Shown here one piece after another: positions 43,836 to 53,343 of a stretch of DNA of 64,000 bases; the first letter of the stretch is position 1, and each line of letters starts with the position of its first letter. Source of the stretch: Exiguobacterium profundum. Lineage in GTDB: Bacteria > Bacillota > Bacilli > Exiguobacteriales > Exiguobacteriaceae. The stretch lies in assembly GCF_001909285.1 (NCBI RefSeq), contig NZ_MRSV01000001.1, positions 1,940,556 through 2,004,555 of the forward strand. The letters are read 5' to 3'. The notes beneath the pieces were generated by a model, which had not been told where the DNA came from, made no database searches, and saw nothing but the letters and a program-made list of their open reading frames with translations. Position numbers and translations under genes: made by a program.

Positions 43836-43886
43836 CTATATATGGATTCAAAACAATATTAATCGTTTTATAAATCCTATATATAG
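43836..43886. promoter_or_regulatory. Pair of NrdR-like boxes upstream of nrdD
   Basis: CTATATATGG (43836-43845) and CTATATATAG (43877-43886) match the CWATATATWG core of NrdR boxes, the first with one mismatch. They are 41 bp apart centre to centre, close to four helical turns. NrdR represses ribonucleotide reductase genes. Confidence 0.6.
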
Positions 43887-43952
43887 ATTATGGCATGTGT
43901 TTTTCTCGATGGTTTCGAGTCGATATTGTGACAGTTTACTTGTGGCATACGA

Positions 43953-43988
43953 TAAAAAAGAGCCTCGTCTTCGATAAGACAAGGCTCT
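43953..43988 (-). terminator. Terminator of the FNT channel gene
   Basis: AGAGCCTTGTCTT / AAGACGAGGCTCT on the minus strand (13 bp, one mismatch), followed by TTTTTTA. Confidence 0.88.
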
Positions 43989-44011
43989 ACGTTATATGTG
44001 ACAAACATCAT

Positions 44012-44851
44012 TTATTTAACCGCTTTTACAACTTTTAATTCGACTTCTTCCTCTAATTCTTGTGCTTCACGGAGACCCTTCGAGTTGAGCCACGTATAGA
44101 TGGCTCCCATGAAGAGCGCTCCACCGATAATGTTACCGAACGTTGCAGGAATCAAGTTGTGAATTGCACCTGCCATGCTGATCGTCTCCGGGTGTGGGAC
44201 GACGAGCGTCAAGGCGAACAAGACGAAGTTGGCGATGACGTGGTCGAATCCTGAAGCGAAGAAGACCGCGACAAGGAAAATCATCGAGAAGATTTGAGCG
44301 AACTCATTTTTCTTTTTTTTCGTTAAGAAAATAGCGAGACAGACCATCCAGTTACAGAAGATGGCGCGGAAGAAAATTTCGACCGTCGTATGGTGCATTT
44401 TCCCCTCAACAACGGAGAACAACCAGTTGTTCATCCCGAGTTCTTGGATGACGCCAGTCGGTGCAAGTAGTAACGCAAATAGGATTCCCCCGAGTGCGTT
44501 CCCGACGAAGCAGAGCAACCAGACGAGCATCGTATCACTAAGCGTCGTATAACCGCGAAGTGTCGACGTTGTGAAATACATCGTATTCCCCGTGAACAAT
44601 TCCGCTCCCCCATAGATAATCATGACGAGCGCGATCCCGAACGAGAAGCCCCCAATGAGTGTCGTGAACGGAGATTCCGCTAAATACATACCGTTGACGA
44701 CTTTCAACGTGAAGATTGAAGCAAAGCCGATAAAGATCCCGGCTAACATTGCCCGTAAAAAGTATTCCATTGGACGATAATGAATCATTTGCGAGGAAGC
44801 CTGTGCTTTTTTCCGTAATTTTTCGAGTGCATGGATTTCCATTGATGCCAT
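44012..44851 (-). CDS. Formate/nitrite transporter family channel
   Basis: The 279-residue protein has the six-helix FNT core (GGAELFTGNTMYFTT and HVIANFVLFAL segments) and a long C-terminal charged tail. It forms a pentameric channel for formate, nitrite or related anions. The ATG at 44851 has AAGGG eight bases upstream; the upstream in-frame starts lack a site. The promoter carries a SigA -35/-10, a Rex-like operator directly at the -10, and a cre box, so formate release during fermentation is the likelier role. Confidence 0.9.
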   Translation of the reverse strand: MASMEIHALEKLRKKAQASSQMIHYRPMEYFLRAMLAGIFIGFASIFTLKVVNGMYLAESPFTTLIGGFSFGIALVMIIYGGAELFTGNTMYFTTSTLRGYTTLSDTMLVWLLCFVGNALGGILFALLLAPTGVIQELGMNNWLFSVVEGKMHHTTVEIFFRAIFCNWMVCLAIFLTKKKKNEFAQIFSMIFLVAVFFASGFDHVIANFVLFALTLVVPHPETISMAGAIHNLIPATFGNIIGGALFMGAIYTWLNSKGLREAQELEEEVELKVVKAVK

Positions 44852-44902
44852 GTCACAAACCCTTCTTTCTGAATAATTAAATAGGAAAGTATCAGTTCGA
44901 AT

Positions 44903-44947
44903 ATGTGAAATCATTAACAATATAAACTGTACAGTCTCTGTTGGCAA
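44903..44947 (-). promoter_or_regulatory. FNT gene promoter with Rex-like operator
   Basis: TTGCCA (-35, 44942-44947) and TATATT (-10, 44919-44924) are 17 bp apart on the minus strand. The 18-bp site at 44903-44920 reads TTGTTAATGATTTCACAT, two mismatches from the Rex consensus, and begins within the -10. Confidence 0.62.
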
Positions 44948-44981
44948 TCCTGTCTTGCATGAATTGACAGAGTGTTCACAT

Positions 44982-44995
44982 CGTAATCGTTTACA
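44982..44995 (-). promoter_or_regulatory. cre-like box upstream of the FNT promoter
   Basis: The minus strand reads TGTAAACGATTACG, one mismatch from the cre consensus. It lies about 35-50 bp upstream of the -35, a position where CcpA usually activates, as for ackA. Confidence 0.55.
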
Positions 44996-45009
44996 TATGG
45001 CGGATTTGT

Positions 45010-45046
45010 GAAAAAAAAAAAAGTGCTCCGATTTCTCGAAGCACTT
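45010..45046 (-). terminator. ctc terminator
   Basis: AAGTGCTTCG / CGGAGCACTT stem followed by twelve T on the minus strand. Confidence 0.9.
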
Positions 45047-45055
45047 GTGTAACTC

Positions 45056-45703
45056 TTATTCTTTATCCTCAGACGATTCTTCAGCTTCTTCCGATGAAGC
45101 TTCTGATGCTTCCTCTTGAGTTGAACCTTCTTCCGACTCTTCCTCTTCAACTTCTGCAACCGGCTCATTCACAGAGGCGATGTGCATATCTGGTTCCGAG
45201 ACGATCGTGTACGATTTGTCTTCTGGAAGATCCGCTACGGTCACCGAATCACCGATTCCAAGCTCTGACACATCGAGTTCGATGCGTTCAGGGATGTTGG
45301 CCGGTGTCGCAGCGACCGTCACTTTATAAAGTGACTGGGCAAGATATCCGCCTTCTTTGACGCCTTTCGCGTCGCCAACAAGGACGATATCCGCTTCAAC
45401 TTCTGTCTCTTCATCCATCTTCACGGCCATGAATTCGACGTGCTGATAGAAGTTTGTGAACGGGTCCGTTTCCGATCCGTGCACGAGCGTGTTGATTTTA
45501 TTTCCATCGTAATGGAGTTCAATCAAGGCATTGTCACCGTGGTCTCGAAGAATTTTACGAAGGTCCATCTCGTCAAATACGATTGGAGTGCTGTCTACTT
45601 TGTAGCCGTAGACGACGCCTAACGCTTTTCCTTCCTTACGCAACTTCGTGCGCAGTGACCGTGGGCGTAATTCTCGTTTTGATACTTGAAGTTTGTTCGT
45701 CAT
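45056..45703 (-). CDS. ctc: 50S ribosomal protein L25 / general stress protein Ctc
   Basis: The 215-residue protein has the L25 5S-RNA-binding domain (1-95: [23 protein letters not shown]) and the Ctc C-terminal TL5 domain, ending in a very acidic tail of about 35 residues ([20 protein letters not shown]). It binds 5S rRNA and, in Bacillus, belongs to the sigma-B stress response. AGGAGG precedes the ATG, and a sigma-B-like promoter is visible upstream. Confidence 0.93.
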   Translation of the reverse strand: MTNKLQVSKRELRPRSLRTKLRKEGKALGVVYGYKVDSTPIVFDEMDLRKILRDHGDNALIELHYDGNKINTLVHGSETDPFTNFYQHVEFMAVKMDEETEVEADIVLVGDAKGVKEGGYLAQSLYKVTVAATPANIPERIELDVSELGIGDSVTVADLPEDKSYTIVSEPDMHIASVNEPVAEVEEEESEEGSTQEEASEASSEEAEESSEDKE

Positions 45704-45809
45704 TTTCTTTTCCTCCTACATGGATATACATTTCATGTCGACATCTTGAGGGTGAGGCAGTGAAAAAGCCACCTCTCAACCTCGATGCGTTGAGTGACAT
45801 GTGTATAGT

Positions 45810-45835
45810 TTTCCCATGAGGACGGCTGAATAAAC
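45810..45835 (-). promoter_or_regulatory. Possible sigma-B promoter of ctc
   Basis: GTTTAT and GGGAAA with a 14-bp spacer on the minus strand (45830-45835 and 45810-45815) match the sigma-B consensus GTTTAA-N14-GGGTAT in 9 of 12 positions. The leader between it and ctc also holds a CTCAAC/GTTGAG hairpin followed by TTTTT. Both are suggestive only. Confidence 0.4.
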
Positions 45836-45868
45836 GTTACATCGTGTTAAAACAAGGTAACAAGACGA

Positions 45869-47686
45869 TTACATGACGCGTTTAAATAACTTCTCAAGCT
45901 CATACGTGCTCCATTTCACGAGAATCGGTCGCCCGTGCGGACACGTAAACGGAGACGTCGTACGACTCAAATCATCAATCAATTGTCGCATCATCTCCAT
46001 ATTGAGTGGATGATTCGCTTTGATCGATCGTTTACACGCCATGAGGATTGATGCTTCTTCGCGATATTTCGCGATGTCGATTGACCGCTGTTGAATGGCC
46101 ATCTCCACCAGATCACGAATCGTGCCCTCTAAGTCATGTTGCGGATACCATGTCGGAATCTCACGGACAAGGAACGTGTTACCCCCAAACGGCTCTAACG
46201 TGATGCCTGCATCCGCTAGAAGCGGGAGCACTTCTTCGATAGCGAGCGTCTCTTCTTGCGTGAACTCTAACGTCAGCGGAATCAACAGAAGCTGATACTC
46301 TTTTTCCGGACGTCCTAACTGCTCATAAAACAACTCATACTTGATGCGTTCCTGAGCGGCATGTTGGTCCATCACGTACATCCCGTCTTCCGCTCCACAG
46401 ATGATATAACTCGAATGCAGTTGCCCGATGACGTCTAGTGCCGGTAAACGCTCCGACTGACGTACAGACTCCTCGACCTGTTCTGGTTCGATCATCTCTG
46501 CCTCCGGCTCATGAACGAGCGGAGCCGGGTTCCACTGGGATGGTGACGTGAGCGTCTCCTTCCGTTCTCTCGGAATCGGATAGTTCCACTCGACCGAATC
46601 TGCCTGTTTAGGTTGGGGCTCCATCGAAAAGTCGAGTTTCGACTGTTCAGAAGGTGTCACACGTTTCGGCTTCGGTTCTTGTTTCACAGACGGAATGAGA
46701 CGTTGTTCCCGGAGTGTCAATTGAACGGTCTCTCGGATGAGCTGGCATAGTTCTTTTTCTTTCGACAAACGCACTTCACGTTTCGTCGGATGGACGTTCA
46801 CGTCAATCAACATCGGGTCCATCTTCACTTCGAGCACGGCAATCGGATAACGACCGATCGGTAAGAGCGTATGGTAGCCTTCAAGCACGCTTTGGGTCAG
46901 TGCAAAGTTCTTGATGCTTCGACCGTTTAAGATGAGAGTCACGTACTGTTTGTTCGAACGGGTCACTTCCGGTCGCACGAGATGGGCGCTCAGCGTATAA
47001 TCGTTCGTCTTGCTCGACGCCGTGACGATTTGTGCAGCGACTTGGCGACCATAGATGGCAAGCATCACTTGTTTCAAGTCTCCATTCCCGTTCGTACGCA
47101 ACAATTCTTTCTCTTCATGAAAGACCGTGAATCGAATCTCCGGATGAGACAGCGCTAAACGGTTCAACGTATCGGTAATGCTCGCAAGTTCCGTTGCTGA
47201 CGTCTTCAAATATTTGAGACGGGCCGGTGTGTTGAAGAAGAGCTGGCTAACCGCGATCTCAGTCCCGATGTTCGTAGCTGCCGGATTTGTCGCCTTGACG
47301 ACTCCACCTTCAAGCGTCATCTCAAAGCCATCCTCCTCCGCTCGCTTTGATTTCAACAAGACGTGACTGACCGACGCGATCGAGGCGAGCGCCTCACCAC
47401 GGAAGCCGAGCGTCCGAATGCGGAACAAGTCGTGCTCGTCCCGGATTTTACTCGTCGCATGTCGTAAGAAGGCTCGGGCGGCGTCTTCTTCATGGAACCC
47501 ATGCCCGTTATCTCGCACTTTGATTAGACGGATGCCCGCCTCTTGTAAGTCGACGTCTACTTTCGTCGCTCCCGCGTCAATCGCATTTTCGACTAATTCT
47601 TTCACGACGGAAGCAGGTCGCTCGACGACCTCCCCGGCTGCGATTCGGTTCGCGAGCTGTTCAGGTAACTCTCGAATGATTCCCAT
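45869..47686 (-). CDS. mutL: DNA mismatch repair protein MutL
   Basis: The 605-residue protein has the GHKL ATPase motifs ELVENAIDAGATK, DNGHGFHEEDAARAFLRHATSKI and TLGFRGEALASIASV, then a proline-rich linker and a C-terminal dimerisation domain. The endonuclease motif DQHAAQERIKYE and the C-terminal CPHGRP fit a nicking MutL as in Bacillus. It starts four bases after the mutS stop codon with GGGTGA spacing, so the two are co-translated. Confidence 0.97.
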   Translation of the reverse strand: MGIIRELPEQLANRIAAGEVVERPASVVKELVENAIDAGATKVDVDLQEAGIRLIKVRDNGHGFHEEDAARAFLRHATSKIRDEHDLFRIRTLGFRGEALASIASVSHVLLKSKRAEEDGFEMTLEGGVVKATNPAATNIGTEIAVSQLFFNTPARLKYLKTSATELASITDTLNRLALSHPEIRFTVFHEEKELLRTNGNGDLKQVMLAIYGRQVAAQIVTASSKTNDYTLSAHLVRPEVTRSNKQYVTLILNGRSIKNFALTQSVLEGYHTLLPIGRYPIAVLEVKMDPMLIDVNVHPTKREVRLSKEKELCQLIRETVQLTLREQRLIPSVKQEPKPKRVTPSEQSKLDFSMEPQPKQADSVEWNYPIPRERKETLTSPSQWNPAPLVHEPEAEMIEPEQVEESVRQSERLPALDVIGQLHSSYIICGAEDGMYVMDQHAAQERIKYELFYEQLGRPEKEYQLLLIPLTLEFTQEETLAIEEVLPLLADAGITLEPFGGNTFLVREIPTWYPQHDLEGTIRDLVEMAIQQRSIDIAKYREEASILMACKRSIKANHPLNMEMMRQLIDDLSRTTSPFTCPHGRPILVKWSTYELEKLFKRVM

Positions 47687-47690
47687 CGAC

Positions 47691-50219
47691 TCACCCTTTC
47701 TTTGCGGTCTGTTGCAGTTCATACAGCGCCTGCATCGCTTCGATTGGATTCATTGCCAATAAATCGAGTTTGAGTAGCTGTTCTCGAACAGCGTCAGTTG
47801 ACTCGAACAACGACAACTGGCTGACTTCTTCCACTGGGAGTGGAACAGCCTCCTCGTTTAAAACAGGTTTCGTCGCCTCCGACTCGAGTTCTGACAGAAT
47901 CGTTCGGGCCCGGTCGATCAACGAATCCGGAAGTTCGGCCAATTCTGCCACATGAATCCCATATGATTTGTCTGCACGTCCTGGATGTACTTCATGCAAG
48001 AACACGACACGCCCATCCCGTTCAATCGCCCGGACATGAACATTCTCAAGTGTCGGAATCGAATCTTCGAGCACCGTCAATTCATGATAGTGCGTCGAGA
48101 AGAGTGTCTTCGCGCCGATTGATGAAGCGATATATTCCACAATTGCCTGTGCGAGCGCCATTCCGTCATACGTCGACGTCCCGCGACCGATTTCATCTAA
48201 TAAAATCAAACTATGTTCCGTCGCCTCAGTGACAGCTTGGCGCGTCTCGGTCATCTCGACCATGAACGTCGACTGTCCGCTCACCAAATCGTCCGCCGCA
48301 CCGATTCGTGTAAAGATACGGTCAAAGAGCGGAAGTTCCGCCGCTTCTGCCGGGACGAATGAACCGATTTGATGAAGGATCGCGATCAAGGCAAATTGAC
48401 GCATGTACGTCGATTTACCGGACATGTTCGGACCCGTGATGAGTAACATTTGACGTGTGTCGTCAAGCGTCAAGTCATTGGCGACATATTCGCCTCGCGG
48501 CAAGACCGTCTCAATGACAGGGTGACGCCCACGTTCAATTTGGACGTGAGATGTCGTAACTGGGCGAACGTATTCCCGCTTCTCCGCCACAACGGCAAGA
48601 GCGAGGAGCACATCTAATTCACTGAGTGAACGGGCCAATTGTTGAAGGTCCTTCGTATACGTCTTCACTTCTTCTCGGAGCGCGACAAACAAGTCATATT
48701 CGAGCGTACAGCTCTTCTCTTCCGCACCTAAGATGAGGGCTTCCTTCTCTTTCAGTTCTGGCGTGATGTAACGTTCCGCATTCGTCAACGTCTGTTTCCG
48801 CTCATAACGTCCTTCTTCAAGCAACTTCGCATTCGCTTTCGTCACTTCCAAGTAGTAACCAAATACGCGGTTATACCCGACCTTTAACGATTTGATGCCG
48901 GTCGCGATGCGTTCCTGTTGTTCGAGGTTGGCAATCCACGATTTTCCGTTCGCTTTCGCTTCTAACAGTTCATCGAGCTCATCCGAATAACCATGACGAA
49001 TCATCCCGCCCTCTTTCGTCGAAATCGGAGGTGAATCGACAAGGGCAGCCCGGAGCTGTTCACTCAATGTCTCGAACGAGTCAAGATTCTGTTCGATTTG
49101 ATGCAAGCGATCGGCTTTCACCGTTTGTAAGAGTGACCGGACGGCTGGCATCCGTTCAAGTGTGTCGCGTAGTTGGACGAGATCTCGCGCATTCGCCGTC
49201 CCGTACCCGACTTTTGCGACAAGGCGTTCGATATCGTAGACTCGCTTCAGCTCTTCTTGTAGTTGATCGCGCAACATGAAGTCGTCCACCAAGTTCTCGA
49301 CGGCATCCTGTCGCTCTTTAATGCCTTGCTCTGTATAGAGTGGCTGTTCGAGCCAACGCTTCAACAAACGACCGCCCATCGCCGTCGTCGTCTCATCAAG
49401 GAGTGAAAGGAGTGACCCTTTCCGTTCCCCTGAACGAGCCGAACGGAACAACTCAAGATTTCGGGCCGTATTGGCGTCAAGTTGCATGTGCTGTTCAACT
49501 TCATAGGCGACAGCTGGTTGCAAGTGATCGAGCGAACGTTTCTGTGTTTTCGTGAGATAGGCGAACAACAACTCAAACGCCGAACGCTGTGCCTCATCTT
49601 TCGCACCTTGTGCGAGTGGACTCTCCCGCTTGTCCACTTGAATCGAGAGAGGAATGCCGGTCTGTTTTAACAAGTCAGCGAGTCGTTCATCCTCGACGAT
49701 GACCTCGTTCGGAAGCAATCCTTCGATTTCTCGTAAGACGGCTTCTTCTGACGAGAGCGTCGTCAGCCACGATTCCCCCGTCGTCACGTCACCTCGAGCA
49801 ATTCCGAATCGGCCTGCGACGTCCGAGATGGCGACGAGATATCGGTTCTCTTTTTCACTAAGTGACGCCATATATGTACCTGGCGTGATCACTTGGATGA
49901 CTTCCCGTTTCACGAGCCCTTTCGTCGCCTTCGGATCCTCCGTTTGTTCACAGATGGCGACGTTAAAACCTTTTTCGATCAACTGTTCGATGTAGATTGC
50001 CGCGGAATGGTGCGGGACGCCGCACATTGGAATCGGATGCTCGGCCTGTTTCCCATTTTTAGAAGTAAGCGTGAGCTCTAACTCTTTCGCGACAATTTGC
50101 GCATCTTCAAAAAACAACTCGTAAAAGTCGCCGAGTCGATAGAATAAAAACGCGTCCGGATAGTCGGCCTTGATGGAGAAATATTGTTTCATCATTGGTG
50201 TTTGATGGACTTCTTGCAT
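47691..50219 (-). CDS. mutS: DNA mismatch repair protein MutS
   Basis: The 842-residue protein has the mismatch-binding motif [10 protein letters not shown] (Phe-X-Glu), the connector and lever domains, and the ATPase with [13 protein letters not shown], the signature [11 protein letters not shown] and [14 protein letters not shown]. It recognises mismatches and recruits MutL. AGAGGTGA precedes the ATG. It follows ricA with a small hairpin but no clear terminator between them. Confidence 0.98.
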   Translation of the reverse strand: MQEVHQTPMMKQYFSIKADYPDAFLFYRLGDFYELFFEDAQIVAKELELTLTSKNGKQAEHPIPMCGVPHHSAAIYIEQLIEKGFNVAICEQTEDPKATKGLVKREVIQVITPGTYMASLSEKENRYLVAISDVAGRFGIARGDVTTGESWLTTLSSEEAVLREIEGLLPNEVIVEDERLADLLKQTGIPLSIQVDKRESPLAQGAKDEAQRSAFELLFAYLTKTQKRSLDHLQPAVAYEVEQHMQLDANTARNLELFRSARSGERKGSLLSLLDETTTAMGGRLLKRWLEQPLYTEQGIKERQDAVENLVDDFMLRDQLQEELKRVYDIERLVAKVGYGTANARDLVQLRDTLERMPAVRSLLQTVKADRLHQIEQNLDSFETLSEQLRAALVDSPPISTKEGGMIRHGYSDELDELLEAKANGKSWIANLEQQERIATGIKSLKVGYNRVFGYYLEVTKANAKLLEEGRYERKQTLTNAERYITPELKEKEALILGAEEKSCTLEYDLFVALREEVKTYTKDLQQLARSLSELDVLLALAVVAEKREYVRPVTTSHVQIERGRHPVIETVLPRGEYVANDLTLDDTRQMLLITGPNMSGKSTYMRQFALIAILHQIGSFVPAEAAELPLFDRIFTRIGAADDLVSGQSTFMVEMTETRQAVTEATEHSLILLDEIGRGTSTYDGMALAQAIVEYIASSIGAKTLFSTHYHELTVLEDSIPTLENVHVRAIERDGRVVFLHEVHPGRADKSYGIHVAELAELPDSLIDRARTILSELESEATKPVLNEEAVPLPVEEVSQLSLFESTDAVREQLLKLDLLAMNPIEAMQALYELQQTAKKG

Positions 50220-50272
50220 GTTGATTCACCTCTAGAAAGTACAACAGCTGACCATCGGCCAGCTGTGTCGTT

Positions 50273-50704
50273 TTAGTATCCGCAGCCGCCGCGTGCTTGT
50301 TCAGCCGCCATGCCGCTCCCTGTCTTTCCTGCAAGGACGTCACCGTCCGTCGATTCGATGATACGGTCCGTCACGGAGTTCGCGAGCGTCACCGTCACGT
50401 ATTGAAGCAAATCGTTCACTTCGACTTGAGTTTCCTGGAACGCTTGAACGACCGGAATTGAATCGAGTTCTTCCATCGCTTTATCAATCTTTTGCTCGAC
50501 TTTCGCAAGTGCTTCCGTCTTGCCATAGTGCTTACAGTTGACGGCTTCTTTTTGTAAGAACTTGATTCGTTTAATCAAAGTCTGTACGCGGTCACTTCCG
50601 TTTACTTTCGCTTCCGCTTCTTTGAAGCGCGCCACTTCTGGTGTTTGTGCTAATACATCTGCCAATTCTCTTGCTTTTGCAATTACTTGTTGATCGGTCA
50701 CCAT
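50273..50704 (-). CDS. ricA: RicA (YmcA) subunit of the RicAFT complex
   Basis: The 143-residue helical protein belongs to the YmcA/YlbF family. Cys57 in NCKHYG and a second Cys near the C-terminus (GGCGY) match residues that hold the iron-sulphur clusters of RicAFT. This complex governs RNA processing through RNase Y, and biofilm formation and competence. In B. subtilis ymcA lies near cotE-mutS-mutL. Here it is followed directly by mutS. A hairpin (ACAGCTG/CAGCTGT at about 50240-50262) lies between them. Confidence 0.88.
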   Translation of the reverse strand: MVTDQQVIAKARELADVLAQTPEVARFKEAEAKVNGSDRVQTLIKRIKFLQKEAVNCKHYGKTEALAKVEQKIDKAMEELDSIPVVQAFQETQVEVNDLLQYVTVTLANSVTDRIIESTDGDVLAGKTGSGMAAEQARGGCGY

Positions 50705-50762
50705 TGTAAACCCCTTTATGTCTATAATGTAATCGTGCTCAAAAGCACGTGAATGTTCTTTC

Positions 50763-51239
50763 TCATTCTAACATGAACGATTCCGAAACGGTACTAGCGG
50801 GATTCGTTGATTCACGTAACATATCGACATGTGGAATACTATCTTCTTGATACACATCACTCGTCCGTTTGAAGCCAAACGAGGCATAAAAAGGTTCCAC
50901 ATACGTCTGCGCTTGCAGGTATAACGTCTCATGTCCAAAATCTTTGATTGCCGCATCCATCAAGAGGCGGGAATACCCTTTCCCTCGATGCGTCGCTTTC
51001 GTGACGACACGTCCGATGGCGACCGGAGATGCTTCCGTCAATACGCGAAGGGCGGAGACAATCTCTCCACCTTCTTCAATCCAATAATGGATGGCTGATA
51101 CGTCCTTTCCATCCACCTCTTGGTACGGACAGTTCTGTTCGACCACGAATATCTCAGTTCGTAATGCCAGTAAGCGATACAATTCCATCGTTGTCAGTTC
51201 ATCAAACGCTTTTTTCTTTTTTTTTATCCCCCTAATCAA
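50763..51239 (-). CDS. ElaA-like GNAT acetyltransferase with an unusual start
   Basis: The protein (up to 158 residues) has the ElaA pattern FDELTTMELYRLLALRTEIFVVEQ and GRVVTKATHRGKGYSRLLM. The start is unclear. An AGGGGG lies where a ribosome-binding site should be, but it is followed by ATA and A9GA6 with no ATG, GTG or TTG in frame before residue 18. The only other start is a TTG at 51239 that overlaps the stop codon of the upstream gene and has GGGGTGA close by. A missing T in A9-G (making ATG) would also explain it. Confidence 0.78.
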   Translation of the reverse strand: MIRGIKKKKKAFDELTTMELYRLLALRTEIFVVEQNCPYQEVDGKDVSAIHYWIEEGGEIVSALRVLTEASPVAIGRVVTKATHRGKGYSRLLMDAAIKDFGHETLYLQAQTYVEPFYASFGFKRTSDVYQEDSIPHVDMLRESTNPASTVSESFMLE

Positions 51240-52698
51240 TCGTCACCCCGAGTGCCCGGGCGACATGTAATCCGCTCGTCATCGCGCCAATCGTCCCCGC
51301 TCCTGGAAATACGGTATCCCCGCACACAAAAAAGTTCGGCAAGTCGGTGCGATAACTCGCAGCGCGAAAGAGCGCCTGGCTAGGAGTCTGCGCATAACCT
51401 CCGACTGCCCCATGCGGTCGCTTCGTATACTTCACCCATGCCCCGGGTGCACCAGGAAGAAGTAGTGACGACTCGCGGTCCCAAGCGGGAAAAGCAGTTG
51501 CGACGACGTCGACGAGACGATTGGTCCAATCTTGCTCTAGTTTCTCATATGCCGCCCGGTCTTTCCAATGTTGCCATTCTGATAAATCGATATGTGTGGA
51601 TACCGTGATGGTCCGTTCCGGTTTTTCTGTGCGCTTCACGTCATCCGGCGCGGACATGGAAATGAACGCATGCCTACTCGGTAATCGCTCGTGATAGATT
51701 TGTTGAAACAGGGGTTTCTGTCGACACACATCCTCAGGCAAGACGAGGTACAGACTGAACGTGCCCCATTGTGACTGCTTCAATTGTCTGCGATACTGTC
51801 GTTTGAAGCGTCGTTGTTCTTGTCCTCTCAGAAGCTCGCTCGTCCGTTCAATCGGGATGGCGGAAACAATGACATCGACCAGTTCAAGTCGTCCTCTTCG
51901 ATCGGTGATGAGCCATCCATCCGTCACTCGTTCGATGGATTGGACGTCTCTCCCTAATTTCGTCTCCCCACCAAACGTCCGAACGGCGCGCTCTAACGCA
52001 TGAGCCAATTGATACAGTCCACCTTCCACATAGTACGCTCCTTCGTGATAGACTGACAGCGCCACTGCACCGAGTAAATGACTCGCTTCTTTCGCACCGG
52101 TTTGCAAACTGTCGAGCAGAACGCCATCGATAAATCGCTCGAACATTGTACCGCTTAGTCCATGACGGACCAACGTGTCGCCGAGTGGACGCTGGAGTTT
52201 CATTAGCGCTGTGATTTGATTCGGCCGGAATCCTTTTAGTGCATAGATCATATCCGAGACCGTGCAAAGTGGAAGAGCGGGCAACTGCTGAAACAACGGA
52301 CGAATCTTCTCAAAATCGCCCCACACTTCACGATAGAATGCATGAATCGCCTGACTGTTCTCAGGGAAAGTGCGACTAAGCTCTTCGAGTAGATGTTTGC
52401 GGTCGCGATAGTAAGTGACGGTGACGTCAGGCAGTTGAATGTCCATCACCTCGTCCAGTAACGTCACCTCGACCGATTCGCCCAATTTCTGAAGAACCCG
52501 CTGATGGACCCCTCCTCGTTCGAATCCCATACCGAGCGTTGCCCCTGCAGGAAACAAATAGTCACCCCGTTGAAACTTGCCGGCACACCCACCCCATTCA
52601 CGCGATGCTTCTAATACAATCACATCATGCTCTTTCTGCTGCGCGAGCGCAGCTGCAGTCAAACCCGCAACGCCTCCACCTATGACCCCGATTTTCAT
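51232..52698 (-). CDS. Carotenoid desaturase-like FAD oxidoreductase
   Basis: The 488-residue protein has the FAD motif IGVIGGGVAGLTAAALAQQ with the desaturase EASREWGGCAGKF segment, and the C-terminal family signature VCGDTVFPGAGTIGAMTSGLHVA. It fits the CrtN/CrtI and related phytoene-desaturase group. It probably acts on a carotenoid, but the reaction (desaturation, oxidation or isomerisation) is not fixed. No other crt gene is in the window. The second ATG (52698) has GGAGG with normal spacing. Confidence 0.83.
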   Translation of the reverse strand: MKIGVIGGGVAGLTAAALAQQKEHDVIVLEASREWGGCAGKFQRGDYLFPAGATLGMGFERGGVHQRVLQKLGESVEVTLLDEVMDIQLPDVTVTYYRDRKHLLEELSRTFPENSQAIHAFYREVWGDFEKIRPLFQQLPALPLCTVSDMIYALKGFRPNQITALMKLQRPLGDTLVRHGLSGTMFERFIDGVLLDSLQTGAKEASHLLGAVALSVYHEGAYYVEGGLYQLAHALERAVRTFGGETKLGRDVQSIERVTDGWLITDRRGRLELVDVIVSAIPIERTSELLRGQEQRRFKRQYRRQLKQSQWGTFSLYLVLPEDVCRQKPLFQQIYHERLPSRHAFISMSAPDDVKRTEKPERTITVSTHIDLSEWQHWKDRAAYEKLEQDWTNRLVDVVATAFPAWDRESSLLLPGAPGAWVKYTKRPHGAVGGYAQTPSQALFRAASYRTDLPNFFVCGDTVFPGAGTIGAMTSGLHVARALGVTID

Positions 52699-52836
52699 GT
52701 ACATCCCTCCTCTTTATATCATACCTGCTCCTTTACAAAATTGAAGAAATGAATCGGTTTTTGAGATTAGGGTTGTCTTTTAAAGGGTTCCCATTCTCTT
52801 ATGCAGAAATAGTTTACAGTCTGAAAAGGTAAGGTG

Positions 52837-53337
52837 ATGAAAATGCGTAGTCGTGTCATGGTTTATTTATTGATTCCTATCCTCATCTTTATTGGTATAC
52901 TGATTACCCCACCTTCCGAGGAATCGCTCAAGCTCGCGACGATGACCGTCGTCAGCATCCAGGAGATGATTCCTTACGAAAAAGAGTATACGGCACAGAA
53001 AGTGCTAGAAGAACGATCAATGGACGACAAATCAGCCACCATCGAAGAATGGCGTCTCGAACAAGGGGCTAGAACGTCTTATAGTTATGTGCTCAGACTG
53101 AGAGGATTTGAGCATGTGACACAGATTGATGCAGGGGCAGCCAACACGAGATCGGACGGCTATTACGCGATGCAGGCCCATAGCCCGATTTTTGAGACGG
53201 ATAAACCGGTATCGACAGACTATCCGATTGTCGTGTTCAGTTCGGAACAACGTCTTGTTATCGGACAGATGGATGTCCGGGTCATTTACGAAGAGGACGG
53301 TCAATTGAAGAAATGGATTGTATTGGAGGATGAATAA
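52837..53337 (+). CDS. Secreted or membrane-anchored protein of unknown function
   Basis: The 166-residue protein has one N-terminal hydrophobic segment (VMVYLLIPILIFIGILI), likely a membrane anchor or signal, followed by about 140 polar residues, mostly beta-rich. No cysteine lipobox is seen. I recognise no family. AAAAGGTAAGGTG precedes a run of GTG-ATG-AAA-ATG; the middle ATG is chosen. It is followed seven bases later by the flaR-like gene on the same strand, so they may share a transcript. Confidence 0.6.
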   Translation: MKMRSRVMVYLLIPILIFIGILITPPSEESLKLATMTVVSIQEMIPYEKEYTAQKVLEERSMDDKSATIEEWRLEQGARTSYSYVLRLRGFEHVTQIDAGAANTRSDGYYAMQAHSPIFETDKPVSTDYPIVVFSSEQRLVIGQMDVRVIYEEDGQLKKWIVLEDE

Positions 53338-53343
53338 GAGTAG

